Shown here: positions 1-8,776 of the stretch, one piece after another
Layout: every line of letters starts with the position of its first letter
How positions within the stretch are numbered: the stretch's first letter is position 1
NCBI RefSeq assembly: GCF_017168235.1
Contig: NZ_JABFAO010000002.1
Span: 310,001-374,000, forward strand
Reading direction: 5' to 3'
Length of the DNA: 64,000 bases
Source: Rhodococcus sp. KRD197
GTDB taxonomy: Bacteria; Actinomycetota; Actinomycetes; Mycobacteriales; Mycobacteriaceae
Position numbers and translations under genes: made by a program
The notes under the pieces: model-generated
The model's database searches: none
What the model saw: the letters and a program-made list of their open reading frames with translations, nothing else
What the model was told of the DNA's origin: nothing

Positions 1-666
1 GTCGTCCTCGTCGGGTACGTCGATGTCCGTCGGGGCTTCGATGACCTTCAACCGGGCGAACGAGTATGGATGGAACCAGGCGCCGTGCCACGGGTCGAGA
101 CGGTTGGCGACCACGTCGTCCGGCTCGCAGATACCCGTCAGCGTGACCACTGCGTCGACGCTGGTGTCTGCGGGTGGGCGGATCGGGACGATGGGAACCG
201 GCGTCGGTTCCTCGCCGCCGAGGTCGTCCATCCGAACCCAGACGAGGATGCCGTCGTCGAAAGCGGGGAAGGGACGCCAACCGGGGCGGCCTTTCGGGCC
301 GAGCGGCATGCCGTGCCACAAACAAATGAGGGTGTCGCACTCGATCTTCGCCTTGTCCAGGGGTGCGCCGAGGTGCGGGCAGGCGCCGGGGGCGATATGG
401 ATGCCGCGGTTCTCGTCGCGCCAGGCAACCAACTCGGTGCCGCCGATGTGACGGCCGAACGGCTTGTCGGTACCGATGTCGCGGCTGGCCGCGAACACGA
501 ACCAGTTGCCGCTGGGGCGAGTCTTCGCACGTTTGAGAGCGGATTCGATGACCTGGGGGTTGGCGCCCTTCCAGGTGGGTTCCTGCTTGGCCCATGCCTC
601 CGACGGAAGCGGTTGCAGGGGCAGGTTCTTCGGCCAGCGCTTACGCAACCCTTCCAAGGCGACCAT
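1..666 (-). CDS. Rieske [2Fe-2S] domain protein (DUF5914-like), 3' end outside window
   Basis: The reverse strand encodes a Rieske iron-sulfur protein that runs off the left edge. The cluster ligands are visible as C-P-H at residues 96-98 and C-L-W-H at 115-118 (counted from the ATG at 666), the classical CxH...CxxH pair. The opening MVALEGLRKRWPKNLPLQPL suits a cytoplasmic enzyme, and I see no signal peptide. From memory the fold resembles the DUF5914 Rieske proteins of actinobacteria, some near carotenoid genes; the substrate is unknown. An in-frame ATG at 759 would add 31 low-complexity residues and would lie inside the palindrome at 758-781, so I prefer 666. The gene is divergent from the MFS/ArsR pair. 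Confidence 0.7.
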   Translation of the reverse strand, partial: MVALEGLRKRWPKNLPLQPLPSEAWAKQEPTWKGANPQVIESALKRAKTRPSGNWFVFAASRDIGTDKPFGRHIGGTELVAWRDENRGIHIAPGACPHLGAPLDKAKIECDTLICLWHGMPLGPKGRPGWRPFPAFDDGILVWVRMDDLGGEEPTPVPIVPIRPPADTSVDAVVTLTGICEPDDVVANRLDPWHGAWFHPYSFARLKVIEAPTDIDVPDEDD

Positions 667-757
667 GAGGTTCCCGCTTCCATTCGAGGTACCGACGTTT
701 CCATTGTGCCCGAACGCGGCAGTGCCGCCGGTGTAAGCGGCTGGTTCAATATAGAAC

Positions 758-781
758 ATGAGTGCGCACGTGCGCACGCAT
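758..781. promoter_or_regulatory. 24-bp inverted repeat, probable operator between Rieske and MFS/ArsR genes
   Basis: The core GTGCGCACGTGCGCAC (762-777) is a perfect 16-bp palindrome. It extends to 758-781 with a single mismatched pair. It sits 17 bp before the MFS start in the divergent promoter region. An ArsR-family repressor is encoded in the same operon, and that family binds such dyads, so it is the likely operator. The assignment to that repressor is inference. Confidence 0.6.
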
Positions 782-797
782 ATGTAGTGTTGGTGAC

Positions 798-2042
798 ATG
801 CTGTACTCCGCGTCGGGCAGTGTTCTGGCACTTCCGGTGTTTCGCCGTCTGTTCACCGCGCAAGTGGTGGCCCTGGTGGGCACCGGGCTGCTCACGGTCG
901 CGTTGGGATTGTTGGCGTACGAGATCGCGGGGAGCGCCGCGGGTGCTGTGTTGGGCACGGCACTCGCGATCAAAATGGCCGCCTACGTTTTTCTCGCGCC
1001 GATAATGTCGGCGCTGACGGATCGGCTTCCACGCAAGACTGTTCTCGTCGCGGCGGATGTAGTTCGAGCGGCGACGGCATTGGCACTGCCGTTCGTCGAT
1101 CAGGTGTGGCAGGTCTACGGGCTGATCTTCGTTCTTCAGGCGGCGTCGGCGACGTTCACTCCCACCTTTCAAGCCGTCATCCCGTCGGTCGTTCGGGACG
1201 AGAACCAGTACACCCGGGCGCTGACGTTGTCTCGGCTCGCCTATGACCTCGAATCGCTGCTGAGCCCGCTCCTCGCCGCCGCCCTGCTCACGGTGATCGG
1301 CTTTCACACTCTCTTCCTCGGAACCTCACTGGGATTCGTGCTGTCCGCGGCCATGGTGATGTCGACAGTATTGCCCAAATATGCTGCGCCCGAACAAGTA
1401 GAGCCCTTCTTTCAGCGTGCGACCAATGGCACCAGGGCGTTCCTCGCCAACCCGGCCCTGCGCGGGTTGCTGGCATTGAACGTGGTGGTCGCGTCCGCGA
1501 CGGCGCTGGTCGTGGTCAACTCGGTGGTCTATGTTCGCGACCTTCTCGGTGGTTCCAACACCGGAGTCGCTATCGCTCTGGGCTTCTTCGGCGCAGGTTC
1601 GATGGCCGCCGCGCTGTGCATCCCGCGCATCGTGGTGTTCGTTTCAGACCGGCGGCTGATGCTGGGCGGAGCCGGTGTGGCCTGCGGCGGCACTGCGGCA
1701 GCGACCCTCGTCGCGGCGACGGCAACCGGGGGAGGCGCGGCGTGGGTGGCGCTCGGGCTGGTGTGGTCGATGATGGGAGTGGGAACCTCGGTGATCGGTA
1801 CTCTTGCCGGCCGAGTGCTGCGCCGCGAGTCCGACGAACACACACGTACCTCCATCTTCACCGCGCAATTCGCGTTATCGCACGCCGCATTTCTGTTCAC
1901 GTACCCGGCCGCCGGGTGGATCGGGGCGCAGGGAGGCCAGGTCGCTGCCGCGATGGTGGTGGCGACCTTGGCTACACTTGCCACATTGTCCGCAGCACGA
2001 CTGTGGAGTCCGGCCCAGATCTCCGTCGTCGCCTCCGCCTAG
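798..2042 (+). CDS. MFS efflux transporter, probably metal export
   Basis: A 414-residue integral membrane protein with about 12 hydrophobic segments. The MFS loop 2-3 signature appears as SALTDRLPRKTVL. It looks like the drug/metal-efflux branch (NreB-like) and pumps an unknown substrate out across the inner membrane. The ATG at 798 is preferred over an upstream GTG at 762 because the latter falls in the operator palindrome. An ArsR-type repressor starts 16 bp downstream. This is the usual layout of a metal-responsive exporter operon, so nickel/cobalt or a related ion is a reasonable but unproven guess. Confidence 0.75.
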   Translation: MLYSASGSVLALPVFRRLFTAQVVALVGTGLLTVALGLLAYEIAGSAAGAVLGTALAIKMAAYVFLAPIMSALTDRLPRKTVLVAADVVRAATALALPFVDQVWQVYGLIFVLQAASATFTPTFQAVIPSVVRDENQYTRALTLSRLAYDLESLLSPLLAAALLTVIGFHTLFLGTSLGFVLSAAMVMSTVLPKYAAPEQVEPFFQRATNGTRAFLANPALRGLLALNVVVASATALVVVNSVVYVRDLLGGSNTGVAIALGFFGAGSMAAALCIPRIVVFVSDRRLMLGGAGVACGGTAAATLVAATATGGGAAWVALGLVWSMMGVGTSVIGTLAGRVLRRESDEHTRTSIFTAQFALSHAAFLFTYPAAGWIGAQGGQVAAAMVVATLATLATLSAARLWSPAQISVVASA

Positions 2043-2057
2043 GGAGAACACAAGTCG

Positions 2058-2414
2058 ATGCCAGCACCGGAGCACGAGCCGCAGGCCAGCCTGGACCACG
2101 GCGAACCAGACGCCGCTCGACTCGCGTTGGCCAGTGACACCTTTCGGATGCTGTCCGACCCCACCCGGCTGCACATCCTCTGGCTGCTCGACCGTGGCCC
2201 CGCGGACGTGAGCGCGCTGACGGCCGCCACCGGAACCTCTCGCACCGCCGTCAGCCAGCATCTGGCAAAACTTCGATTCACCGGGATGGTCGAAACGCGC
2301 AAGGACGGCCGCAACGTCATCTACAGCCTCGACGACGGACACCTCGCCCGCCTCGTCCGAGAGGGACTCAACTTCGCTGCCCACAAGGCCACCGGCGAGC
2401 CACCGCACGAATAG
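2058..2414 (+). CDS. ArsR/SmtB-family repressor, KmtR-like
   Basis: A 118-residue winged-helix regulator. Helix-turn-helix core: DPTRLHILWLLD followed by GTSRTAVSQHLAKL, then the wing RKDGRNVIYSL. There is no ELCV cysteine site in helix 3. The last helix carries D-G-H and, 14 residues on, another His (FAAH), followed by PPHE. That recalls the alpha-5 and C-terminal nickel/cobalt site of M. tuberculosis KmtR, with the Glu of its EH pair replaced by Ala. It probably represses the upstream exporter through the palindrome at 758-781. The metal identity is inferred. Confidence 0.8.
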   Translation: MPAPEHEPQASLDHGEPDAARLALASDTFRMLSDPTRLHILWLLDRGPADVSALTAATGTSRTAVSQHLAKLRFTGMVETRKDGRNVIYSLDDGHLARLVREGLNFAAHKATGEPPHE

Positions 2415-2539
2415 ACGTTCAGCCCACGGGCCGAGTTTTCAGCTGGATCGAGCTCGTTTGTCGATGATTACCGCAGCGGCAGGAGATTTTGGCGGTTCGC
2501 GAACATGGGATTTCCACCAGAGGTGACAGTCAGCGCGTG

Positions 2540-3028
2540 TCAGTACTCGATGGTGGGTGGTTTCGGGTCTGTGAAGTTACAGTTGACGGCCTGGGTCTTC
2601 ATCTCTTTCGTGTATCCATTGTTACGGGCGCGCTCCACGGTTTCGGAGTCGGCGTACGAGTTGGGGATGACCCCGAAGGCCACGCTTTCCGGTCCGTCGG
2701 GATCAGGAGGCACCGTCAGTGACGCTGACAGTGGGTCGAGAACACACGTAGCCAGGACAGTCAGTGATGCTGGATCGGCCGTCGGGTCTGTGGGATGTGT
2801 TTGGCCAGGGCCACGGAGCGCCACGATCTGGGGTACGTATTGGTCGAGGGGGAGTTCATCGGGGTACCCGATGGTCACCAACGCGATGTCGAGCGTCGTC
2901 CCGAGGGTCTGTTCCAGTTCGATTCTTTTGCTCCCTGCAGTACAGCTGATGGACGCGACCACGGTAGTGGCGATCAGCGCGAACACGGCAGAAGCGTTGC
3001 TATGGTGACGTTTTGCAGATCTAGTCAT
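2540..3028 (-). CDS. Small exported protein of unknown function
   Basis: 162 residues with a basic start and a hydrophobic stretch (ASAVFALIATTVVASISC). It could be a Sec signal with a weak lipobox: SIS-C lacks the usual Leu/Val at -3. The mature part is Pro/Thr/Asp-rich with three further-spaced cysteines. Its ATG overlaps the stop of the upstream lipoprotein gene (ATGA at 3025-3028), so the two are translationally coupled and probably work together in the cell envelope. I do not recognise the family. Confidence 0.6.
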   Translation of the reverse strand: MTRSAKRHHSNASAVFALIATTVVASISCTAGSKRIELEQTLGTTLDIALVTIGYPDELPLDQYVPQIVALRGPGQTHPTDPTADPASLTVLATCVLDPLSASLTVPPDPDGPESVAFGVIPNSYADSETVERARNNGYTKEMKTQAVNCNFTDPKPPTIEY

Positions 3029-3705
3029 TGGGGAACCTTTGCGATAGCGATAAGGAACAAGTGGTCGAACTCGGCCCGGAGTTCCGGGGGCAGTTCGGCT
3101 CCCGACTGTTCGAGAATGACAAAGTACGGGCCGATCCAGGCATAACCGGTGCGGCTGTACAACATCTGCGGCGGAGACGTGTCCTGAGGAAACATCGAAG
3201 TAGTGGTGGCGGTTTGTTCGATGACCAAGACGTGGTCGGCTGAGATTCCGTCTGGCCCGGTGGTCTGGGTCAGTTCATAGGCGCTGCTTTCGGCGGGTTG
3301 GCCGTTGATCGTGCGAATAGCGACCGCTGACGAGCACGTTCCGAGATACATTTCCTCGATCAAGCTCGGGGCTATCGCACTCCTTTCCACCAGAATTGTC
3401 GCGTAGTAAGTACTTGCAGGAGTTTTCGCTTCAGCTATCGTAACGTCCGACTCGAGCATGAGTTGTGCCTCCTCCTGCCGCGGTGCTTTGCATTCCGGCG
3501 GTTGGAAAACCATTGTTTCGAGAGTCTCGACTAGTGACCGACCGAGGCCTCGAGCGTCGGGAAACAGCAAGTACTCGGTAGCCTCCGGGAAGTCTTTGGG
3601 CGCGAGGATCAAACCATTGGTGTCGTCACCGCTTCCACAGCCGACGAGAAGGCTCCCGCTCAGCACCGCAACACTCAGAATTGCCAGTGATCGTATTGCG
3701 TGCAT
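3025..3705 (-). CDS. Lipoprotein of unknown function
   Basis: A 226-residue protein with a clear lipoprotein signal: MHAIRSLAILSVAVLSGSLL then the lipobox LVGC, so the mature protein would be anchored at Cys23. The extracellular part holds two more cysteines (PPEC and GTCSS) that could form a disulfide. Its layout recalls the sensor-domain (PknH_C/DUF5642-like) lipoproteins of mycobacteria, but that is only an impression. It is the first gene of a two-gene operon with the 162-residue exported protein. Confidence 0.6.
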   Translation of the reverse strand: MHAIRSLAILSVAVLSGSLLVGCGSGDDTNGLILAPKDFPEATEYLLFPDARGLGRSLVETLETMVFQPPECKAPRQEEAQLMLESDVTIAEAKTPASTYYATILVERSAIAPSLIEEMYLGTCSSAVAIRTINGQPAESSAYELTQTTGPDGISADHVLVIEQTATTTSMFPQDTSPPQMLYSRTGYAWIGPYFVILEQSGAELPPELRAEFDHLFLIAIAKVPQ

Positions 3706-4173
3706 TCGAGGAATCTCCTTGGAGGCGTGAGGGGTCCAGTGTCTTTAGTCGATCTTGGGGACGTATGCGCCCATGCTTGATCAAGGCGGGCGCGAAAGCA
3801 CCCTACCCGCAGAGCTCAGAGATAGAGCCGATAGATGTTGAAAGCTCTACGATTTCACGTCTCTGTCTGCAGACGGTGCCCATCTCGCTGCGTGGTCGCG
3901 ATAGAAATGAAGTCGTGCATGAGTGGCCTCCTGCGCAACTGTGCGGTAGTTAGCAGGGCAAATCTCTTGTGATATCCGCCATATCCAAACTTTGGCGCTC
4001 TCCCTGCTCACGGGCTTGTCGAGACGTAACTGTTACCTGTAGTCCCTTGTAATCGCGGGTTTTGGTGCTTCGTGGTCGCGAGATGGAACAGCGCGGTCAG
4101 TACTTTCCGGTAGCTTGATCGAACTAGTTTTCAGCTACCAGCAGGGTTGCTGATCTGAATGTAGGAGCGTCGC
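3706..4173. other. 468-bp intergenic region; divergent promoters of lipoprotein and porin genes
   Basis: No convincing gene is seen here. The region separates the leftward lipoprotein operon from the rightward MspA porin gene. Near the porin it contains an inverted repeat, GGTAGCT (4109-4115) with AGCTACC (4133-4139), followed by CAGCA/TGCTG. This could be a leader hairpin or regulator site. GTAGGAG just before 4174 is the porin ribosome binding site. It is less GC-rich than its surroundings. Confidence 0.4.
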
Positions 4174-4857
4174 ATGGCAACCGAAGCGAAAGCCCGATCA
4201 TCTCGCCGCCGTTCGAAGGCCGCGGCGGGGCTTGCGGTGTGCGCGGTTGCTGCGTTGTCGTCCGCCTTGGTTTCTGCAACTACTGCCTCGGCGACGCCGA
4301 CGGCGCTGCCCGACAAGATCGTCAACACGGTCACCGATGATGGTTGGTCTTTGGATCTGGCCGCTACGGAATTGTCGGCGAACCCGGTGCCGAATCTTGC
4401 CACGACGGCGTTCACTCGTGAGGGTTTCGTCTCGGCGAAGGTCACGGGCACGATCACCGGTAGCGGCGATTCAGCTATCAAGACCGGGTATGTCGAGCAG
4501 GGACTTCAGGTCGGTTGCCAGGTCGATGTGAGTTCGGGACTTGCTGTGGGTCTCGGGTTTTCATTGGGGCCCTCGGTGGGTGTGAGTATTTCCGGGGTCC
4601 CGTCGGTGAATCTCGGAGTGAACGCTTCGGTGAACCCGAGTATCCAAACCACGATCGCCCCGGGCACGATCACGACGATTCCGTTGGGCAAGAAAGACCT
4701 CGAAGCGGCAAAGGCGTCCATCACGGTGGAGAACGTGCACGTGAAGATCGATGCGTGCATGGGCCCGGTCACCATTCGTTCGTACGCCCAGCTGTCGGTA
4801 TCGACGGCAACGGCGGACAACACGTTGTTCGTGTACTCCGACCCGACCTGGCTCTGA
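4174..4857 (+). CDS. MspA-family outer-membrane porin
   Basis: 227 residues: a signal peptide (hydrophobic AAAGLAVCAVAALSSALVSA, cleavage after ASA), then the MspA signature blocks. These are the TREGFVSAKVTGTITG strand pair, the glycine-rich hairpin region (LGFSLGPSVGVSISG) and a C-terminal VSTATADNTLFVYSDPTW, comparable to the GDSVTTYGEPW end of MspA. Members form an octameric pore across the mycolic-acid outer membrane and admit small hydrophilic solutes; Nocardia NfpA/B and Rhodococcus porins belong here. TAGGAG precedes the ATG. It sits directly upstream of the putative toxin operon, which may be coincidental. Confidence 0.85.
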   Translation: MATEAKARSSRRRSKAAAGLAVCAVAALSSALVSATTASATPTALPDKIVNTVTDDGWSLDLAATELSANPVPNLATTAFTREGFVSAKVTGTITGSGDSAIKTGYVEQGLQVGCQVDVSSGLAVGLGFSLGPSVGVSISGVPSVNLGVNASVNPSIQTTIAPGTITTIPLGKKDLEAAKASITVENVHVKIDACMGPVTIRSYAQLSVSTATADNTLFVYSDPTWL

Positions 4858-4994
4858 CTCCTCGACTGCTAGGCATCTCGCCTGTTCACACCTTCATCGC
4901 TGACAGTTGCTCCGTAGCCCGACATGGGTGAACGGCGGAGCGCTGTCCAGGAATGCTGTTGTCCGCCTGCGCTATCGACCCTTTGGAGCTCGCA

Positions 4995-5279
4995 ATGACC
5001 GTCCGCAACACCGAACAACTCGATGGCCGAAACCGCAGCGGTGAGTCGAGTGCGACGTCGAAGGCAGTGATTGCCACCAGTGCCGGGTTGGGACTTCTGA
5101 TCGCGGCTTTCGCTGTGATCGACAAGCTCGGCACCTGGGCGTCCGACTACGGCACAATTGTGGTCTATCTGGCGTTCTTCCTGTGGATATCGATCGCGGG
5201 ACGGGTGTTCTGGTGGGGGGCTGACACTCTCGTCGCCACCGTGCGGCGGAAGTCGGACGCCAGGGGTGATCACAGGTGA
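4995..5279 (+). CDS. Small two-helix membrane protein, coupled to the downstream toxin gene
   Basis: 94 residues with two transmembrane segments (ATSAGLGLLIAAFAVI and TIVVYLAFFLWISIAG), a short polar N-terminus and a basic C-terminal tail. The ATG at 4995 has GGAG 9 bases upstream; a longer in-frame start at 4953 has none. Its TGA overlaps the GTG of the 738-residue gene (GTGA at 5276-5279), so they are co-translated. It might be a secretion partner or chaperone for that protein. The family is not recognised. Confidence 0.6.
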   Translation: MTVRNTEQLDGRNRSGESSATSKAVIATSAGLGLLIAAFAVIDKLGTWASDYGTIVVYLAFFLWISIAGRVFWWGADTLVATVRRKSDARGDHR

Positions 5280-7492
5280 CATCGGCTCTGACACTGCGGC
5301 GGTCGGTTGCCGGGGCTCTTGCCGCCGGTGCAGTGTTGACCGGAGTTGCCGGGGTGATCGGTGCCGGGGCCGCGTTGACTGCTGCTCCGGCGTACGCAAC
5401 CCCAGAAGAAGATTGCGAGGCGGTACGGGCGCGTGATCATCAGATCTACTTGAACTTGATTGCCTCACTGCCGCCGGGCTCACCGATTCCACCCGAGTAC
5501 ATCAACCCGTGCCTGACAGCGCCATCGTCGACGGCGACAGTTGCGCCGACGACCACCATCGGAATGCCTGGTGCGCAAGCTCCGGGTGGTGGACCCAGTG
5601 TCGGGGCGAATGCTCCGACGAACTTTCCCACCTACAACGGCACGCCCATCGTCCCCGTGCCCGGAGACTCATACCCGGAACCTCCGGGCTCACCTCCTCG
5701 GTCCGACGTCGACAATCCTGCGGGTGTGCTGGTTCCGTCGACGCCCCCCGCCCTCACACCGGCACCGCCGCAACCGACTGCGCCGGAACCGGTGGCAACG
5801 ACACAGGATCGAGACCCCGGACCGATATCGCCGGCGACAGCCAATGAAGCGCCCGCGCAATCGGACGCGACGCCTGCCGTCGCACCGGCGGGGCTCGCCG
5901 ACAACGGACGCGATCGCTACCTCGAACTGCTCCTCATCGGCACCGCAGGGTTCACCGCTGCGGGGATGGGGGTCCGTGGACGCCGCTCACCGTTCGGTTC
6001 GCGGACACCGCGGAGCGGGCGCACACCGGAGTCGCTCCTGTCCCAGGCCGTGGCCACGATCGCTTCGCCGTTGATGCAATACGCACTGGGCGGGCAGTCG
6101 AAGATCACCGTTTCCGAGCCCGGCGGTGGACTCCGTACGTTCTTCCTCATCCACGACAACACGTCCTCCCACGAAGCGGAAATCCCGGTGGATGTACCAC
6201 CCGGTGGACGCATTGCCGTCAATCCGAGTGGCTCGGTGACGGTATTCGATGCAGACGGCAACCCGGTGTCTATAGTCGACGCGCCGTGGGCGTACGACGC
6301 CGACGGAGCCCCCATCCCGACACACTACGAGGTGCGCGACGGCCGACTAATCCAGAAGGTTTATGCCGACGAAGCGTCAGCGTACCCAATCCTGGCAGAC
6401 CCTCCGCAGAAGAGCATCGGGATGGTCGACACCACCGGACGGACCGATGGCGAAACATGGACCGAAATCCTCCCAGGAGGTCAAACAGCAACGCACACAC
6501 TGATAAACGCGGAAGCTGTCGACACTCGCATCACCCGCGAGGACAACACCTGGACCGACACCAGAACCAACGACGACGGTCGCGGAAACGTCAACACCTG
6601 GTCCGACGACAGTTGGGGCACAGCCTCGTACAACAACACCGACGTCGATGCGGACGCGTCCTCGACCGACACCTGGATCAGTGGCAGTCCCACCACCGGT
6701 GCCGCACCTGATGCGGTATCCGAGGCAAACGCTGCGAACACCGCGGGCAGCACCGTGGTGGGGAACCAGGACGGAACCACCTCGACCGCCAATTGGACCG
6801 CCAACGAAGACGGTTCCTACGACTCGGCCATCACCAACCCAGACCAAACCAACTCGTACGTGCACTCCGGCGCGCTCGATGAGAACAACGACAACTACAC
6901 CACCACACTCAACCCTGACAACACTCAGTCGGTGCTGACCCCCGAAGGACAACTCATCGAGTTGGACTCGGAAGGCAAACCCGTCGACCTGTTCGATGAG
7001 TACAGCGAAATGAACACCGCCTGGAATCCGCACACCGAACAGTGGGAACCTGTTCCGAACTCGATGATCCCACGCACGACATCGCATGCTGAGCCGTCCA
7101 GCGGAGACGACACGAACTGGACCACTCAATTCGGCGGACTCAACGTGGTCGGCGGAATCGTTGATGCCCAAGGACAGTTGGCGGAACAGTACATGTCACC
7201 AAGGCCGCAGAAGATGTCGATGGCTCAAGGAGCATGGACTGGCGTCAAGAGCCTTGCGAAACCCATCCCTGCCTTGGGTTGGTTCGTAACAGGGGCGGCA
7301 ATTGCGTCCGATCTCAAATCCGAAAACCCGCCGAGCGTTGCCGAATCGGTGGCCACCAATGTGGGAGGAACTGTCGCCGCCGCAGCAGCAGGTGGTGTCC
7401 TGGCAGTAGCGGGTGCACCCGTATTCTTTGTAGTGGTCGGAGGTATGTTTGCGGGTTACGCTGCGGCGTGGGCAATTTCCAAGCTCTGGTGA
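5276..7492 (+). CDS. Large secreted polymorphic-toxin-like protein with glycine-zipper C-terminus
   Basis: 738 residues, in order: Sec signal peptide (1-41, ending APAYA); Pro/Thr-rich linker (75-205); one hydrophobic helix (about 213-232) followed by RGRR; then the block VDAPWAYDADGAPIPTHYEV to YPILADP (336-371), which I recall as a common pre-toxin segment of actinobacterial polymorphic toxins. Next comes a long Asp/Asn/Thr/Trp-rich imperfect-repeat stalk (380-560). The C-terminus (650-738) has two or three hydrophobic Gly/Ala-zipper helices ending AAAWAISKLW. Such tails occur in membrane-depolarising toxins such as staphylococcal TspA. It is followed at once by polytopic proteins fitting an immunity role. 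Toxin activity is inference; there is no catalytic motif. Confidence 0.6.
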   Translation: MTSALTLRRSVAGALAAGAVLTGVAGVIGAGAALTAAPAYATPEEDCEAVRARDHQIYLNLIASLPPGSPIPPEYINPCLTAPSSTATVAPTTTIGMPGAQAPGGGPSVGANAPTNFPTYNGTPIVPVPGDSYPEPPGSPPRSDVDNPAGVLVPSTPPALTPAPPQPTAPEPVATTQDRDPGPISPATANEAPAQSDATPAVAPAGLADNGRDRYLELLLIGTAGFTAAGMGVRGRRSPFGSRTPRSGRTPESLLSQAVATIASPLMQYALGGQSKITVSEPGGGLRTFFLIHDNTSSHEAEIPVDVPPGGRIAVNPSGSVTVFDADGNPVSIVDAPWAYDADGAPIPTHYEVRDGRLIQKVYADEASAYPILADPPQKSIGMVDTTGRTDGETWTEILPGGQTATHTLINAEAVDTRITREDNTWTDTRTNDDGRGNVNTWSDDSWGTASYNNTDVDADASSTDTWISGSPTTGAAPDAVSEANAANTAGSTVVGNQDGTTSTANWTANEDGSYDSAITNPDQTNSYVHSGALDENNDNYTTTLNPDNTQSVLTPEGQLIELDSEGKPVDLFDEYSEMNTAWNPHTEQWEPVPNSMIPRTTSHAEPSSGDDTNWTTQFGGLNVVGGIVDAQGQLAEQYMSPRPQKMSMAQGAWTGVKSLAKPIPALGWFVTGAAIASDLKSENPPSVAESVATNVGGTVAAAAAGGVLAVAGAPVFFVVVGGMFAGYAAAWAISKLW

Positions 7493-7529
7493 TGCCGGGG
7501 TGGAGTCGATCTGGGTAGAGGACAAATTT

Positions 7530-8342
7530 GTGAACTCCAATGCGGAGATCGTTAGCGCGCAACACGCTCAGTGGACCAGGAGGCGTCGTCAGCTTGGAGT
7601 CACCGGCGTCATTCTTGGCCTCGGTTTCTTCGCGGGCTGCTTAGTGGTAATGCACGAGGCAACATGGGATGTCGTACTCAGAGTGGGGCCCTTCGCGGCG
7701 CTTTGCACCCTCATCTTCGGTGGGTCGATGCTTGCCTTCGCGGCCCTTCCCCCGCGGCCGGCAGCGAGTGCGGACGAACTGGGCAGCGGCAGCACTTTCA
7801 CCATGACCGCCCCCACCCAATGGGCGTCGGCATTGTGGCTATGGGCCGGTTTGGTCAGTACTGGTCTTGGGTGTATCGGTATCGGGCTGAACTACGCAAG
7901 CAGATCCGAGGTTATTTCCTTCAATGCCAAAGCGTGGATGGTGATGGGCGCTGCAGGAGTCAGTGCGAGTATTTTCTCCCCGCTGCGGTATATCGGTAGG
8001 TTTCGTATCGACATCGAAAGCGATGGTATTCGCATGGAACTCGGCCGTGCCTACAGCGGATATGTGCGGTGGGCAGATATCGAATCGGTCGAACCTGCAG
8101 CGCGTGGGCGCTACGCACTCGACCTTGTACTGAAACCCGGTGCTCGTGTCGAGAACACCTCGCAGTGGTCGCCGCTCTACCGTCTGTGGGCGGGAGTCGT
8201 CACCGAAGCATCGCCCTTTCACGATGGCTATGTGCGCCTCGAATGTGGCGGGTGGACGGGCGACAGGAGCGCACTCCTGGAAGAAATCGTGCACCACGTC
8301 CCGACACCTGACGTCCTCGACCCGGAAGCCGCGGATACGTGA
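7530..8342 (+). CDS. Polytopic membrane protein with PH-like C-terminal domain, putative immunity protein 1
   Basis: 270 residues from the GTG at 7530 (preceded by TAGAGGA; the 7449 start would overlap the toxin gene). Four hydrophobic segments: VTGVILGLGFFAGCLVV, VGPFAALCTLIFGGSMLAF, ASALWLWAGLVSTGLGCIGI, and AWMVMGAAGVSAS. A soluble C-terminal domain from about residue 175 (FRIDIESDGIRMELGRAY) resembles a bacterial PH-like fold. It begins 37 bp after the toxin stop. A second copy lies at 8817-9623, and the last 453 bp of homology are almost identical. The role as inner-membrane immunity factor is inferred from position, topology and duplication. Confidence 0.6.
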   Translation: MNSNAEIVSAQHAQWTRRRRQLGVTGVILGLGFFAGCLVVMHEATWDVVLRVGPFAALCTLIFGGSMLAFAALPPRPAASADELGSGSTFTMTAPTQWASALWLWAGLVSTGLGCIGIGLNYASRSEVISFNAKAWMVMGAAGVSASIFSPLRYIGRFRIDIESDGIRMELGRAYSGYVRWADIESVEPAARGRYALDLVLKPGARVENTSQWSPLYRLWAGVVTEASPFHDGYVRLECGGWTGDRSALLEEIVHHVPTPDVLDPEAADT

Positions 8343-8533
8343 ATAGTCCAGACTTGATGTCGATTGCTGCCCTGGGCGTGATGGCAGTTCTTGCAGTGAT
8401 CGCTATGGCCCTGTCCGAGGCAGCGTTCGTGTTGGGTGCGTCGTTCGCCGCGCTGGTGTTCATTGCCGCTCGTTCGCTGTATATTCTCGTTCGGCGACGA
8501 CGTCGGCAACATCGGGCAACGCGAGCAGGGTAG
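8339..8533 (+). CDS. Small two-helix membrane peptide between the duplicated modules
   Basis: 64 residues from a GTG that overlaps the previous stop (GTGA at 8339-8342). Two hydrophobic helices (SIAALGVMAVLAVIAMALSE and AAFVLGASFAALVFIAARSL) are followed by a strongly basic tail (RRRRRQHR). The coupling and membrane topology suggest it belongs to the toxin/immunity operon, possibly an accessory immunity peptide. The reading frame after its TAG stays open to 8842 with protein-like composition, so it may instead be the head of a broken longer gene. The family is not recognised. Confidence 0.5.
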   Translation: MNSPDLMSIAALGVMAVLAVIAMALSEAAFVLGASFAALVFIAARSLYILVRRRRRQHRATRAG

Positions 8534-8776
8534 AAGCTGCACATTCTCGACGTATACCTCAGCCGCACAGGTTCTTACAGGAACCATCGACCCGATGCCG
8601 AAGAGGCCGCATTCGAGCTCTACTGCCTGGTCGGCAACGAGCAACCTATCCAATTGGCAAAAGAGGGCGGATACAGCGTGGTGTCCTGGTTGTGGCCGCC
8701 GCGACTGTATTCGGTGTCGTGCTTGAAGGTATGGCCATGGGTTTCGGTGCAGCGTGGGCAATTTCCAAGCTCTGGT
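8534..8776 (+). pseudogene. Remnant module: startless reading frame and stranded toxin C-terminus
   Basis: Two coding remnants overlap here. One frame (8534-8676) reads HILDVYLSRTGSYRNHRPDA then EEAAFELYCLVGNEQ, with no start codon. Another frame (8677-8778) encodes 33 residues that align without gaps to the last 33 of the toxin, ending GAAWAISKLW and stop, about 21 identical. The following spacer to the next GTG is also nearly identical to that after the toxin. This is what a displaced or orphan toxin-tail/immunity cassette would look like. Confidence 0.6.

Noticed and set aside
138..1307. Long reverse-strand reading frame (389 codons)
   Set aside because: It overlaps the Rieske and MFS genes in another frame, and its Arg/Pro-rich translation is typical of a GC-driven shadow frame.
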